Assembly: GCA_030145275.1 (NCBI GenBank)
Contig: JAQYVV010000008.1
Location: forward strand, 17,870-81,869
Length of the DNA stretch: 64,000 nucleotides
Direction of reading: 5' to 3'
DNA from: Desulfurivibrionaceae bacterium
GTDB lineage: Bacteria > Desulfobacterota > Desulfobulbia > Desulfobulbales > VMSU01
Positions 17,762-25,391 of this stretch are shown in pieces. The notes below the pieces were generated by a model. The model ran no database searches. It was given only the letters and a program-made list of their open reading frames with translations, and was not told the DNA's origin. How positions within the stretch are numbered: position 1 is the stretch's first letter; every line of letters begins with the position of its first letter. Both the position numbers and the translations under genes were made by a program.

Positions 17762-18145
17762 TTAGCGTGTGCTGCCTGCAGCTGGTTGTGCCTGCAGAGC
17801 TTCTTTATTGTAAGTCCTTAATGTGGCGTGCTGTGTTCCTGAATTGTCGAATCCTTCTGTGAAAAAACCCTGCTCACTGTTGTATGCAAGATCGATGCTT
17901 TTATTTTTCGCCTCTGCATTGCAGGCATATGGATGTCCTTCGGAGTAGAATGATTGCATATCTAGACAACCTGTTTGTGCAATTTTAACAGGTTCTCCGA
18001 CCTCTTCGCATCTGGCAGCGCCCCCCTCTTCAAAAACTGAATCAACCTTGAAACAATCTGTAGCATGAGCAGCTGGCATATGTCCCGTAAAGAATAAACC
18101 AAGGCCAAGAGTTCCAATAATGTACATGGTTTTTACATTTTTCAT
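17762..18145 (-). CDS. Small secreted protein with cysteine-loop repeats
   Basis: 127 residues with an N-terminal signal peptide (hydrophobic IIGTLGLGLFFTG, cleavage likely after AAHA). No known family. The mature part contains two 16-residue loops bounded by cysteines, C31..C46 (CFKVDSVFEEGGAARC) and C60..C75 (CLDMQSFYSEGHPYAC), sharing the pattern C-x4-S-(V/F)-(F/Y)-x-E-G. A third, cysteine-free copy (SEQGFFTEGFDNSG) follows. The four cysteines probably form disulfides in the periplasm. GGAG lies 8 bases before the ATG. A conserved structural or binding repeat is plausible; no enzyme motif is seen. Confidence 0.7.
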   Translation of the reverse strand: MKNVKTMYIIGTLGLGLFFTGHMPAAHATDCFKVDSVFEEGGAARCEEVGEPVKIAQTGCLDMQSFYSEGHPYACNAEAKNKSIDLAYNSEQGFFTEGFDNSGTQHATLRTYNKEALQAQPAAGSTR

Positions 18146-18739
18146 TTTGTTCTCCTTAAATAATTTTAGTCATTTTAGTTTTGCAATTAATTAACTAGTT
18201 AAAAACTGTAATAATAAAAACACAAAAAAAAACAAGAAAAAAGTAGTAGTTTCGTGGAAAAATATTGTAACATTAGCTATTTAGCCAAACCGTAGCATAG
18301 CTACCACAAAGTGGCATTCGCGCTGCTGTGTATTTGAACTAGTATTAATGGAGCATGGAGCTGTTGCGTTTGATAAAAACACCTGGTTTTTTTTTGCAGG
18401 TTTATCCCTCCGGAAAGCGGAAGAACTGTTTACTCAGATACTTAGGAGCATGTCGGACCTAAGTTATCATTGTGGTATGAGTGGTTGTTTTTAAGAAACT
18501 AAAAAATTTTCTTAAGAGGTGGCCCTTAATGGTAAAATTGGGTAATATCAATAAGTTGCGTGTGTTGTTTTTCGTGAGCCCGACAGGAGTCCCAGGCGCT
18601 TTTTGATTTTTGAGGATATAGGTCAGAAAAATCTTTTGAAACTCTGCCGTGCGTGCTACGATAGCCCTACTATATTCCTGATGTGGCCGGCCGCGACTAT
18701 TGTGTCTTCTTTGCGATGAAAATTAAATAGGATTTAATC
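18146..18739. other. 594-bp region between divergent genes
   Basis: No open frame of note. It holds an inverted repeat TTAAGAAA (18491-18498) / TTTCTTAA (18508-18515), a GC-rich patch near 18575-18600 followed by T-rich sequence, and a GGCCGGCC palindrome near 18686. I see no recognisable riboswitch. Promoters for the secreted protein (-) and the dynamin-like gene (+) should lie here. Confidence 0.5.
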
Positions 18740-20089
18740 ATGAACGAAAAAGAACTGCAAAGCACTATTCAGAGTAAGGTTAGCAGTAAACTTGCACCTT
18801 TACTGGCTAAATATAACATGGATCTTACTGAGCTTGATGCTTCTCTTAAATGGAAGCCCATCGTTCTGATACTTGGTAACTATTCATCCGGTAAGTCTAC
18901 TTTTATCAATGAACTTTTGGGGAAAGATATCCAGCGGACAGGGCAAGCTCCGACTGATGACTCTTTTACTCTGCTTACCGCACCATCAAATGGTGGTGGG
19001 GAAAAAGACATCCCTGGAGCCGATCTGGTTAATGATGAACGACTTCCTTTTACCGGATTTAAGCTTTATGGGGAGAAGTTTATTTCTCATTTTCGCATGA
19101 AGCAGATTGCTTCCCCGGTCTTTGACAATTTGGCCTTAATCGACAGCCCGGGAATGCTTGATTCTATTTCGGAAAAAGATAGGGGATATGATTATGCCAA
19201 TGTGGTTAAAGAGTTTGCTAAGCTGGCAGATCTGATTGTTCTCATGTTTGACCCCCACAAGGCCGGGACCATTCAGGAGACCTATAATGCCATTCGCAAC
19301 ACCCTCCCTGATGCGACAGGTGAGGATAGGATAGTTTTTGTGATGAGTCGCATTGATGAGTGTGACAATGTTGGCGATCTTGTTCGTTCGTATGGCACCC
19401 TGTGTTGGAATCTTTCCCAAATGACGGGGCGCAAAGACATCCCTCGCGTTTACCTCACTTATTCTCCTCTGGTGGCCGATAACAACGAGGACCATGCCCT
19501 TTGGGCGGAGGAACGAGAACATCTTAAAGAAAAAGTTATGGCAGCCCCAAGTCTTCGTATAAGTCATATCCTCCAGGATGTGGACAAGCAGGTTGACGAT
19601 GTGCGGATGGTGGTAGAGGCGATGTGGAGTTTTGCTGAGGGTGGTAAAAAGATTGTCAGGAAAAACCTAAAAAATTCACTTATCATCGGCGGTTTTGTTT
19701 TCTTGTGTCTTGATCTTGTAACCCGGGAGTTCATAGGCTTTCCAGAAAAGACCCTTATTTCTTCCCTGCTCAGCGGCTTTATTCCGCCTGAACAGTTTCT
19801 TCTGCCGCTGGGAGGGCTGTTGGCGGTGCTTCTGGTCTCGTTCGCCTGGCTGTCAAAATGGCAGCTCCCTAGGTACTACAATAAATGTCGGAAGAGTGTT
19901 GACACGCTGGTTGAAACAGAAACAGAGTATCGGAAAAATGTCTGGGCCAGGGTCAAAAACAGCGTTAATGAACTTTTGGAAAAACCTAAGACGAAAGATC
20001 TTTACCTTCCCCATGCAAAAAATATCATGAAGCTTGAAAAGTTCAGCAAAAAGCACATTCAGAAATACTATGAGACGATTCGCAAATAA
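18740..20089 (+). CDS. Dynamin/EHD-like membrane GTPase
   Basis: 449 residues. G1 P-loop GNYSSGKST is at 46-54, a candidate switch threonine is in APTDDSFT (about 70-77), and G3 is LIDSPGML (133-140). The G4 position reads VMSRIDECD instead of the common NKxD, so guanine recognition is atypical. Two hydrophobic segments, about 314-333 and 356-377, could form a hairpin in or across the membrane, and the C-terminus is basic. The pattern matches bacterial dynamin-like or EHD-type proteins that remodel membranes. It stands alone between a long leader region and a strong terminator; no partner dynamin is adjacent, although many bacterial dynamins come in pairs. Confidence 0.75.
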   Translation: MNEKELQSTIQSKVSSKLAPLLAKYNMDLTELDASLKWKPIVLILGNYSSGKSTFINELLGKDIQRTGQAPTDDSFTLLTAPSNGGGEKDIPGADLVNDERLPFTGFKLYGEKFISHFRMKQIASPVFDNLALIDSPGMLDSISEKDRGYDYANVVKEFAKLADLIVLMFDPHKAGTIQETYNAIRNTLPDATGEDRIVFVMSRIDECDNVGDLVRSYGTLCWNLSQMTGRKDIPRVYLTYSPLVADNNEDHALWAEEREHLKEKVMAAPSLRISHILQDVDKQVDDVRMVVEAMWSFAEGGKKIVRKNLKNSLIIGGFVFLCLDLVTREFIGFPEKTLISSLLSGFIPPEQFLLPLGGLLAVLLVSFAWLSKWQLPRYYNKCRKSVDTLVETETEYRKNVWARVKNSVNELLEKPKTKDLYLPHAKNIMKLEKFSKKHIQKYYETIRK

Positions 20090-20141
20090 GAGAAGAGCGG
20101 GGGGACCTGTTCTGTTTCTTGTAACGTTTGTCATAAAGAAC

Positions 20142-20179
20142 AAAAAAAGCACAATGGCCAAAGCCATTGTGCTTTTTTT
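20142..20179. terminator. Bidirectional rho-independent terminator
   Basis: AAAAAAAGCACAATGGC (20142-20158) and GCCATTGTGCTTTTTTT (20163-20179) form a perfect stem with a 4-base loop and T-runs in both directions. It lies between the converging dynamin-like gene and adk. Confidence 0.9.
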
Positions 20180-20224
20180 GATTAAACTTCCGGAGGAAGA
20201 CTCCGGTTGGGTACGGCTGAACAA

Positions 20225-20902
20225 TTATGCTAATTCTTTCATAATAGAGTCGCTGACATCCCCAATGGATGGAGTTCCATCCACAGAGATAACTTTACTG
20301 TCCTGTGTTTTGAAGTAATTAACCGCTGCCATTGTGCCGGTCTGGTCATCGTAATAGATATCGTGACGTTTGCCGATGGCCGCCTCATCCTGATCGTCTG
20401 GACGTGTTTTTAATTCTCCTCCGCAGACTCGGCATTCCAGGGTGCCATCATCTTTTTCAACGGGCTTAATAGCGTCAAAGGCAATGTGGTTCGGGTGGTT
20501 GTTGTCATTTACACAGAGTCGACGTCCTGTGATTCTCAGTTTGGCTATATCCCGGTCCAAGACTATTTCTGTTACATAATCAAGGGGCATTTCTGCATCT
20601 TTGAGGGCTTTTGCTAGGGTTTCAGCTTGAACCTTGTTGCGTGGAAAGCCATCCAGAATCCAGCCTTTTTTGCAGTCATCTTCTTGCAAGCGGCTGAGGA
20701 TCATTGGGATGGTAATGTTATCGGGGACAAGATCACCTTTGTCAATATACTCTTTTGCTTTTTGGCCAAGTTCAGTACCTTCTCCGATGTTTTTTCTGAA
20801 GATAGCACCGGATTCTATATGAGATGTCCCATATTTTTTCTGAATAATGGCACCTTGGGTACCTTTTCCGCTTCCATTTGGTCCAAAAACTAAAATGTTC
20901 AT
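20225..20902 (-). CDS. adk: Adenylate kinase
   Basis: Balances AMP, ADP and ATP. The 225-residue protein has the P-loop FGPNGSGKGTQ (7-17), the AMP-binding SGAIFRKNIGEGTELG, GWILDGFPRN and the LID arginines ITGRRLC. The LID is long and contains RRLC and CRVCGG, hinting at a metal-binding LID, but it is unlike the standard four-cysteine version, with a proline/asparagine/histidine-rich insert (NDNNHPNHIAFD). A GGAGGAG ribosome-binding site precedes ATG 20902. It is not in a ribosomal-protein operon here. Confidence 0.93.
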   Translation of the reverse strand: MNILVFGPNGSGKGTQGAIIQKKYGTSHIESGAIFRKNIGEGTELGQKAKEYIDKGDLVPDNITIPMILSRLQEDDCKKGWILDGFPRNKVQAETLAKALKDAEMPLDYVTEIVLDRDIAKLRITGRRLCVNDNNHPNHIAFDAIKPVEKDDGTLECRVCGGELKTRPDDQDEAAIGKRHDIYYDDQTGTMAAVNYFKTQDSKVISVDGTPSIGDVSDSIMKELA

Positions 20903-21131
20903 ATTCTCCTCCGTAAATTAGAATTATAAAATAACTAAGGGCTTTCTGCTGAAAAGACAAGGAACATGAACTATTAATTTCTCTATTCTTTCGGCAAGAA
21001 GCTCTTAAATTAAGGTGTTCGGTACGTGTGGGATTTTGCAGGGCACTATATACCAAATAGAAATCATTGCCAACAAAATATGGTGGGAGTCGAAGAGAAA
21101 GGACTTGCTGCGTTGGCGAGGGGAGGTTTGA

Positions 21132-21254
21132 CTACTTTATTTCGCTTTTTTTCTCGTTACAAAATTCTTTGATTAACAGTTTTCGGTTAGTCAGGTCTAT
21201 TTTGAAATAGAATGGACTTAACATTAGTACTTTTATTGCTTCACGAATTGTCAT
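21132..21254 (-). CDS. Small 40-aa protein, unknown
   Basis: ATG at 21254 is preceded by AAAGGTG at good spacing and opens 40 codons, starting MTIREAIKVLMLSPFYFKID and ending in a lysine-rich tail. It looks like a short amphipathic helix pair. No family is assigned. It overlaps the end of another weak open frame (21241-21531) by 14 bases. The clear ribosome-binding site is the main support. Confidence 0.45.
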   Translation of the reverse strand: MTIREAIKVLMLSPFYFKIDLTNRKLLIKEFCNEKKSEIK

Positions 21255-21531
21255 TTGGTTCACCTTTCTTGCGAAATGTATGTATCTTGTAAATAGATGT
21301 TCCATGTACATAACGTATCGGTGTTTTTGAAAGAAACTTGAATGGGGCCCACTTTTCATTTATATCTACTAAAGGAGATAATAATTGTTTAGGCCGAGAA
21401 AGTAAATAAAGGGGAAATAAGAGATAGTGTGCCAGAAAATAGAGGGGAACAAATGCTGCTTTTTTTAGTTTACTTTTTTCTGAAAACACCGATAAAGTAT
21501 AATAATAACTTGATATTTTCTTTATCAACAA
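21241..21531 (-). CDS. Possible 96-aa hydrophobic protein
   Basis: An open frame starting at TTG 21531 with a hydrophobic centre (AAFVPLYFLAHYLLFPLYLL) followed by a basic, aromatic-rich tail. There is no good ribosome-binding site and the start codon is weak. It ends overlapping the 40-aa gene start in an ATGA-like arrangement, which would fit translational coupling. The base composition is more AT-rich than its neighbours. Could be a small membrane protein or a chance frame. Confidence 0.25.
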   Translation of the reverse strand: MLIKKISSYYYTLSVFSEKSKLKKAAFVPLYFLAHYLLFPLYLLSRPKQLLSPLVDINEKWAPFKFLSKTPIRYVHGTSIYKIHTFRKKGEPNDNS

Positions 21532-21606
21532 CTAAACCTGAATTAACTTGATCGACAAGCTGCTCTCCCCGCAGCATAAATTATACTTTTGTGAGCTAGA
21601 TGATTT

Positions 21607-23058
21607 ATGGCTGATAGCAATTTGACAAAGAAGGGTGTTCCTGTCTGTAATGAGACTTATATGCTGAAAGTTTCAAAAAACAGGCTGGAGGCAGTGATCT
21701 TTCCCAGGGAAGGCGCCGAGGGGATAGGTGATATTGACACTGCGGCTCTTCTTGCAGAGGTCAAGGCCACAGGGGTTGAATCAGGGCTTTTGGAAGCGCC
21801 TACCCCTAAAGGAGATGGGTCTTACCTTGTGGCAAAAGGAGAAGCCGCTGTCCATGGGGAAAATGCAAAATTAAGAACCCATGTGAAACCAGCCATTGTT
21901 CGTGCCCCGAAAAGTCTAAAACCAGGCAAAGATAACGTTGACTACCGAGAGCTTGGCGCAATAGTCAACGTTCCTAAAGACAAACTTCTTCTTTCTAAAA
22001 TTGTTGCCACCCCAGGTACAGAAGGAAAAGACGTTTTCGGTCAAAAGCTTACGCCAAAGGGTGGTAAAGACCTGAAGATCAAGATCGGACCGGGGGTCAC
22101 CCTTTCAGAAGATGAAATGCAGGTCACTTCTGGTGTGGAAGGGAAATTCATGCTGGCAGATGGCAAGGCCGCTGTTTTGACAGAACATACCATTTCCGGT
22201 GACATTGATCTGGCAGTGGGCAACATCGCTTTCGTTGGGGAGCGTCTGATAATTAACGGCACCGTCCTTCCTGGTTTCAAGGTCAAATGTAAGCAGGATA
22301 TCTACATAGCTCAAGGTGTTGAGAATGCGGATATTTCTGCTGGTGGAAACTTGGAGATTAAAGGTGGGGTTATTGGTGCTGATGTAATCTTGAGATCCTG
22401 GGGCGATATTATTGTTGATTTTGCTGAAAACATTGGAAAGATAGAAGTCAGGGGCAGCCTCACCATATCCGACTCTATTATTCAGGCTAATGTGAAAACA
22501 GGTGGAGATGTTTACGTTTTACAGGGTAAGGGAACTTTGATCGGTGGTAAGTATATCGTTGGTGGGTCTGTCTATGTCAAGGAGCTTGGTTCGGATGCCG
22601 AAGTTGTTACCGAACTTAGTGTTGGTATGAACCCGGAGCTTGAAGAGAAGAAAAGGAAATTGGATGAGGAAAAAGCTGTCTGGCCGGTAAAGATGAGTGA
22701 GATCCTAAAAAATACGACCGCACTTAAGAAAATGCAGAAAGAAGAGGGGGCTGATTTCCCCCAGGAAAAAAATGAACTTTTGAAAAAGCTCAACGACCAA
22801 CTTCCTTTTGTTATGGACAAGGTGAATGAGATAACGGTACAAGAAGAGACTATGGACGAGGAGATGGCTAAGACCATAAACGAATGTGTATACGTCTATG
22901 GCACTGTTTACCCGGGAGTAAGAGTGAATGTCGGCAGCCACTCCAGGGTGTTGTCAAGTGAAGAAAACAGTGTGGCTATTTACTTTGATAAGACTGAGCA
23001 TAAAATAAAACTGCGAACCCTGACTGAGGCAGAAAAGGAAAAAGGTTCGACGGGATAG
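21607..23058 (+). CDS. FapA family protein (DUF342)
   Basis: 483 residues. The central part (about 200-330) is a right-handed beta-helix-like run of short repeats (SGDIDLAVGNIAFVGERLII, GNLEIKGGVIGADVILRSWG, GGDVYVLQGKGTLIGGKYIV, quoted in parts), typical of DUF342/FapA. A C-terminal coiled coil (about 340-420, rich in E/K/L) and a short beta segment follow. The family is linked to flagellar assembly or polar localisation in some bacteria, but the function is unsettled. No flagellar gene adjoins it here. Confidence 0.82.
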   Translation: MADSNLTKKGVPVCNETYMLKVSKNRLEAVIFPREGAEGIGDIDTAALLAEVKATGVESGLLEAPTPKGDGSYLVAKGEAAVHGENAKLRTHVKPAIVRAPKSLKPGKDNVDYRELGAIVNVPKDKLLLSKIVATPGTEGKDVFGQKLTPKGGKDLKIKIGPGVTLSEDEMQVTSGVEGKFMLADGKAAVLTEHTISGDIDLAVGNIAFVGERLIINGTVLPGFKVKCKQDIYIAQGVENADISAGGNLEIKGGVIGADVILRSWGDIIVDFAENIGKIEVRGSLTISDSIIQANVKTGGDVYVLQGKGTLIGGKYIVGGSVYVKELGSDAEVVTELSVGMNPELEEKKRKLDEEKAVWPVKMSEILKNTTALKKMQKEEGADFPQEKNELLKKLNDQLPFVMDKVNEITVQEETMDEEMAKTINECVYVYGTVYPGVRVNVGSHSRVLSSEENSVAIYFDKTEHKIKLRTLTEAEKEKGSTG

Positions 23059-23088
23059 AATACAAATATTCGGCTTACTACCGATAAA

Positions 23089-23143
23089 TAGCTACAGCCT
23101 GGAGTTAAGGGTAATTTCCAGCCTACGCTGAATAATTACCTTT
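23089..23143. repeat. Degenerate relic related to family B ends
   Basis: A short dyad after the fapA-like gene: one end reads TAGCTAC and the other, on the opposite strand, GGTAATTATTCAGCG. The middle contains GGAGTTAAGGG, similar to a dyad near 26410-26450. It looks like a decayed family B element. Confidence 0.4.
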
Positions 23144-23146
23144 TTC

Positions 23147-24319
23147 TCAGGAGATCTTCATAAGCGCAAGCATTTCACGAACTGCCTGATCTAAGCCGAC
23201 AAAAGCCGCCCGGCTGATAACTGCATGGCCAATGCTTAACTCTTCAATAGTATCAAGTGCCGCTACCCTTGAGGTGGTCTGGTAGTTGAGACCGTGTCCC
23301 GCATTTACCCTCAGACCTGCTTCAAAGGCCTCTTCTGCTGCCTCTGCTACCATTTTAAACTCTTTGTCTCTCTCGCTTTCTGACTCGGCGTCGCAGTATC
23401 TACCTGTATGTATTTCAACAAAGGTTGCACCGACATCCTGGGCTGCACGGATTTGCTCAGAGTCTGGGTCGATAAAAAGGCTTACGGGAATTCCTTTTTT
23501 GGTCATTCGTGCTATTGTCTTAGTGAGTTTTTTTGTCTGCCCTGCGACGTCAAGGCCTCCTTCTGTTGTTAATTCCAGCCTTTTCTCAGGGACGAGTGTG
23601 ACCATGTCAGGTCTGATTTTAAGGGCGATCTTGATGATCTCTTCGGTGGCACCCATTTCGAGATTGAGCTTGGTTTTGACGGTTTGTTTGAGGAGATGAA
23701 CATCTCGGTCGACAATATGACGCCGGTCTTCTCTCAGGTGCACAACAATACCGCTTGCACCTGCCAACTCACAGATACCGGCAGCAAGAACCGGGTCAGG
23801 TTCATTGATTCCTCTGGCCTGTCTCAAGGTTGCAATGTGATCGACGTTAATGGCTAAATGGGGCATATTGATTCTCCTATGGAATGTTTCTAGCTTTTCT
23901 AATAAAATTTTTTCTTGGTTTTCCATCTCGATGGCATCGCGGTCAGAGAGTTCATGGTCATACCCTCGCAGATGCACAATGCCATGGACAAGAAGGCGTA
24001 CAGTTCGTTTCCAAAGTGTTGTTTGAAGTTTTTCGGCTTCTCTGCAAGCAGTGTCAAGTGAAATGACAATGTCTCCTAGCATGGTGCCGTTTTGTACCTC
24101 TGTTTTCTCAGAAAGTGGGAAGGATAAAACATTTGTCGGTTTGTTTAGTTTGCGGTATTGCGAGTTGAGTTCCTGCATTTGTGGATCTGAAACGAGCAGG
24201 ATACTTAATTCACTTTTGGGAAGACGGCATATTCGTAAAAGTCGATTTGCAGTGCGCCGCAATCTTTCTTGGTCAATTGGCAGAGGTCCTGCAATATCGG
24301 ATCTGATCAATACGGGCAT
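23147..24319 (-). CDS. In-frame YbeY-PdxJ: rRNA-maturation endoribonuclease joined to pyridoxine 5'-phosphate synthase
   Basis: One uninterrupted frame of 390 codons holds two complete enzymes. Residues 1-151 are YbeY, a zinc endoribonuclease of 16S rRNA maturation and ribosome quality control, with LLVHGIVHLRGYDHE carrying the H-x3-H-x5-H metal site. Residues 152-390 are PdxJ, which condenses 3-amino-2-oxopropyl phosphate with DXP to pyridoxine phosphate: MPHLAINVDHIATLRQARG, VVHLREDRRHI, VNAGHGLNY and ISRAAF. No stop separates them. However, AGGAGA lies 6 bases before the PdxJ ATG at 23866, so PdxJ may also be made alone. The gene begins 3 bp after phoH, an established YbeY partner. Confidence 0.9.
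   Translation of the reverse strand: MPVLIRSDIAGPLPIDQERLRRTANRLLRICRLPKSELSILLVSDPQMQELNSQYRKLNKPTNVLSFPLSEKTEVQNGTMLGDIVISLDTACREAEKLQTTLWKRTVRLLVHGIVHLRGYDHELSDRDAIEMENQEKILLEKLETFHRRINMPHLAINVDHIATLRQARGINEPDPVLAAGICELAGASGIVVHLREDRRHIVDRDVHLLKQTVKTKLNLEMGATEEIIKIALKIRPDMVTLVPEKRLELTTEGGLDVAGQTKKLTKTIARMTKKGIPVSLFIDPDSEQIRAAQDVGATFVEIHTGRYCDAESESERDKEFKMVAEAAEEAFEAGLRVNAGHGLNYQTTSRVAALDTIEELSIGHAVISRAAFVGLDQAVREMLALMKIS
23864..23878 (-). promoter_or_regulatory. pdxJ: Internal ribosome-binding site and start for PdxJ
   Basis: On the minus strand AGGAGA (23878-23873) precedes ATG at 23866 with ideal spacing. The same bases encode Arg-Arg of the linker HRRIN in the joined frame. Translation from here would give a normal 239-residue PdxJ. 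Confidence 0.65.
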
Positions 24320-24322
24320 ATA

Positions 24323-25279
24323 TTAACTCTTTTCGTAAGCCTTGATAATTTTTTGGACCAGAGGGTGTCGGACCACATCTGCGTCGGTAAATCTGTTGAT
24401 GGAGATGCCCTTAACCTTTTTGAGGATATGACTGGCATGAATCAGACCTGATTTTTGCTTGTCTGGAAGGTCAATTTGAGTGACGTCACCGGTAATGACC
24501 GCGTTGGAGTTAAAGCCAAGTCTGGTTAGGAACATCTTCATCTGCTCAATGGTGGTGTTTTGTGCCTCATCTAAAATGACAAAGGCATTGTTGAGAGTGC
24601 GGCCTCGCATAAAGGCAAGCGGCGCAATTTCAATGACTTCCTGTTCGATTAGGGCGGCAGCTTTTTCTCTGCCCAGCATATCGTTTAGGGCATCATATAG
24701 TGGTCTCAGGTAGGGGTTGACCTTTTGGGCCATATCTCCAGGGAGAAAACCAAGCTTTTCCCCGGCCTCAACGGCAGGTCGGGCCAGGATAATTGAGCCA
24801 ACAAGATTTTTACTGTAGGCAGCGACCGCCATGGCCACTGCAAGATACGTTTTACCGGTGCCGGCCGGTCCAATGGCAAAGACCATGTCATTATGCCGTA
24901 TTGCATCAATATAGCGTTTCTGGTTGATGCTCTTAGGGGAAACAATACGACGACTGCTGGTAATGTAGACCTGGTCAAGGAAGATTTCTTTGAGATCAGC
25001 TTTTGGGGTCTTTTTTAGTATCCTCAGGGCGTAGGCAATATCTGATGGATAGATGGGGTATTCAGCCCTGATCAGCCCGTAGAGATGATGTAGTAGACTG
25101 GTGGCCAAATCGACTTCATGCTGGAGGCCATGCAGGGTAATCTCCTGCCCTCGTGTCTTGATCTGTATTCCGATTGCCTTCTCAATTACAGTTAAATTAC
25201 TATTCAAATTGCCGAAGAGCTCTTTCACTGCACCAGTGTTATCAAAGGTCAATTTTTGCTGACAAGGTTCACATTTCAT
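24323..25279 (-). CDS. ybeZ: PhoH-like ATPase (YbeZ)
   Basis: 318 residues. An N-terminal KH-like segment (about 25-95) precedes the PhoH ATPase: Walker A IGPAGTGKTYLA (about 135-146), RPAVEAGEKLGFLPGDM, and the Walker B-type FVILDEAQNTT. YbeZ works with YbeY in RNA metabolism and the gene pair is widely conserved. Here ybeY-pdxJ starts 3 bp downstream. The first residues MKCEPCQQKL contain a C-x2-C that is not part of the usual family. A family C repeat lies just upstream of the start. Confidence 0.92.
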   Translation of the reverse strand: MKCEPCQQKLTFDNTGAVKELFGNLNSNLTVIEKAIGIQIKTRGQEITLHGLQHEVDLATSLLHHLYGLIRAEYPIYPSDIAYALRILKKTPKADLKEIFLDQVYITSSRRIVSPKSINQKRYIDAIRHNDMVFAIGPAGTGKTYLAVAMAVAAYSKNLVGSIILARPAVEAGEKLGFLPGDMAQKVNPYLRPLYDALNDMLGREKAAALIEQEVIEIAPLAFMRGRTLNNAFVILDEAQNTTIEQMKMFLTRLGFNSNAVITGDVTQIDLPDKQKSGLIHASHILKKVKGISINRFTDADVVRHPLVQKIIKAYEKS

Positions 25280-25295
25280 AAGCTTGTAAGTTCTT

Positions 25296-25391
25296 TTTTA
25301 GTGCCTTAGCGCTGAATTTCTGCCATAAAAAACACGAAATGCTAAAAAGTATTTTGAAATAAACATGTTACACTCTACTGTTAAGGCACTT
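25296..25391. repeat. Family C repeat, copy C1 (overlaps selenoprotein stop)
   Basis: Starts TTTTAGTGCCTTA and ends CTACTGTTAAGGCACTTA; the ends share AGTGCCTTA as an inverted repeat. It is about 96 bp with an AT-rich centre. The stop codon of the selenoprotein gene (TAA at 25392-25390 on the minus strand) overlaps the element end. C2 is at 29027-29123; C3 (partial) ends at about 55070. Confidence 0.7.

Noticed and set aside
18380..18700. Riboswitch upstream of the dynamin-like gene
   Set aside because: Several small dyads exist, but no recognisable c-di-GMP, cobalamin, TPP or other aptamer core could be matched by eye.
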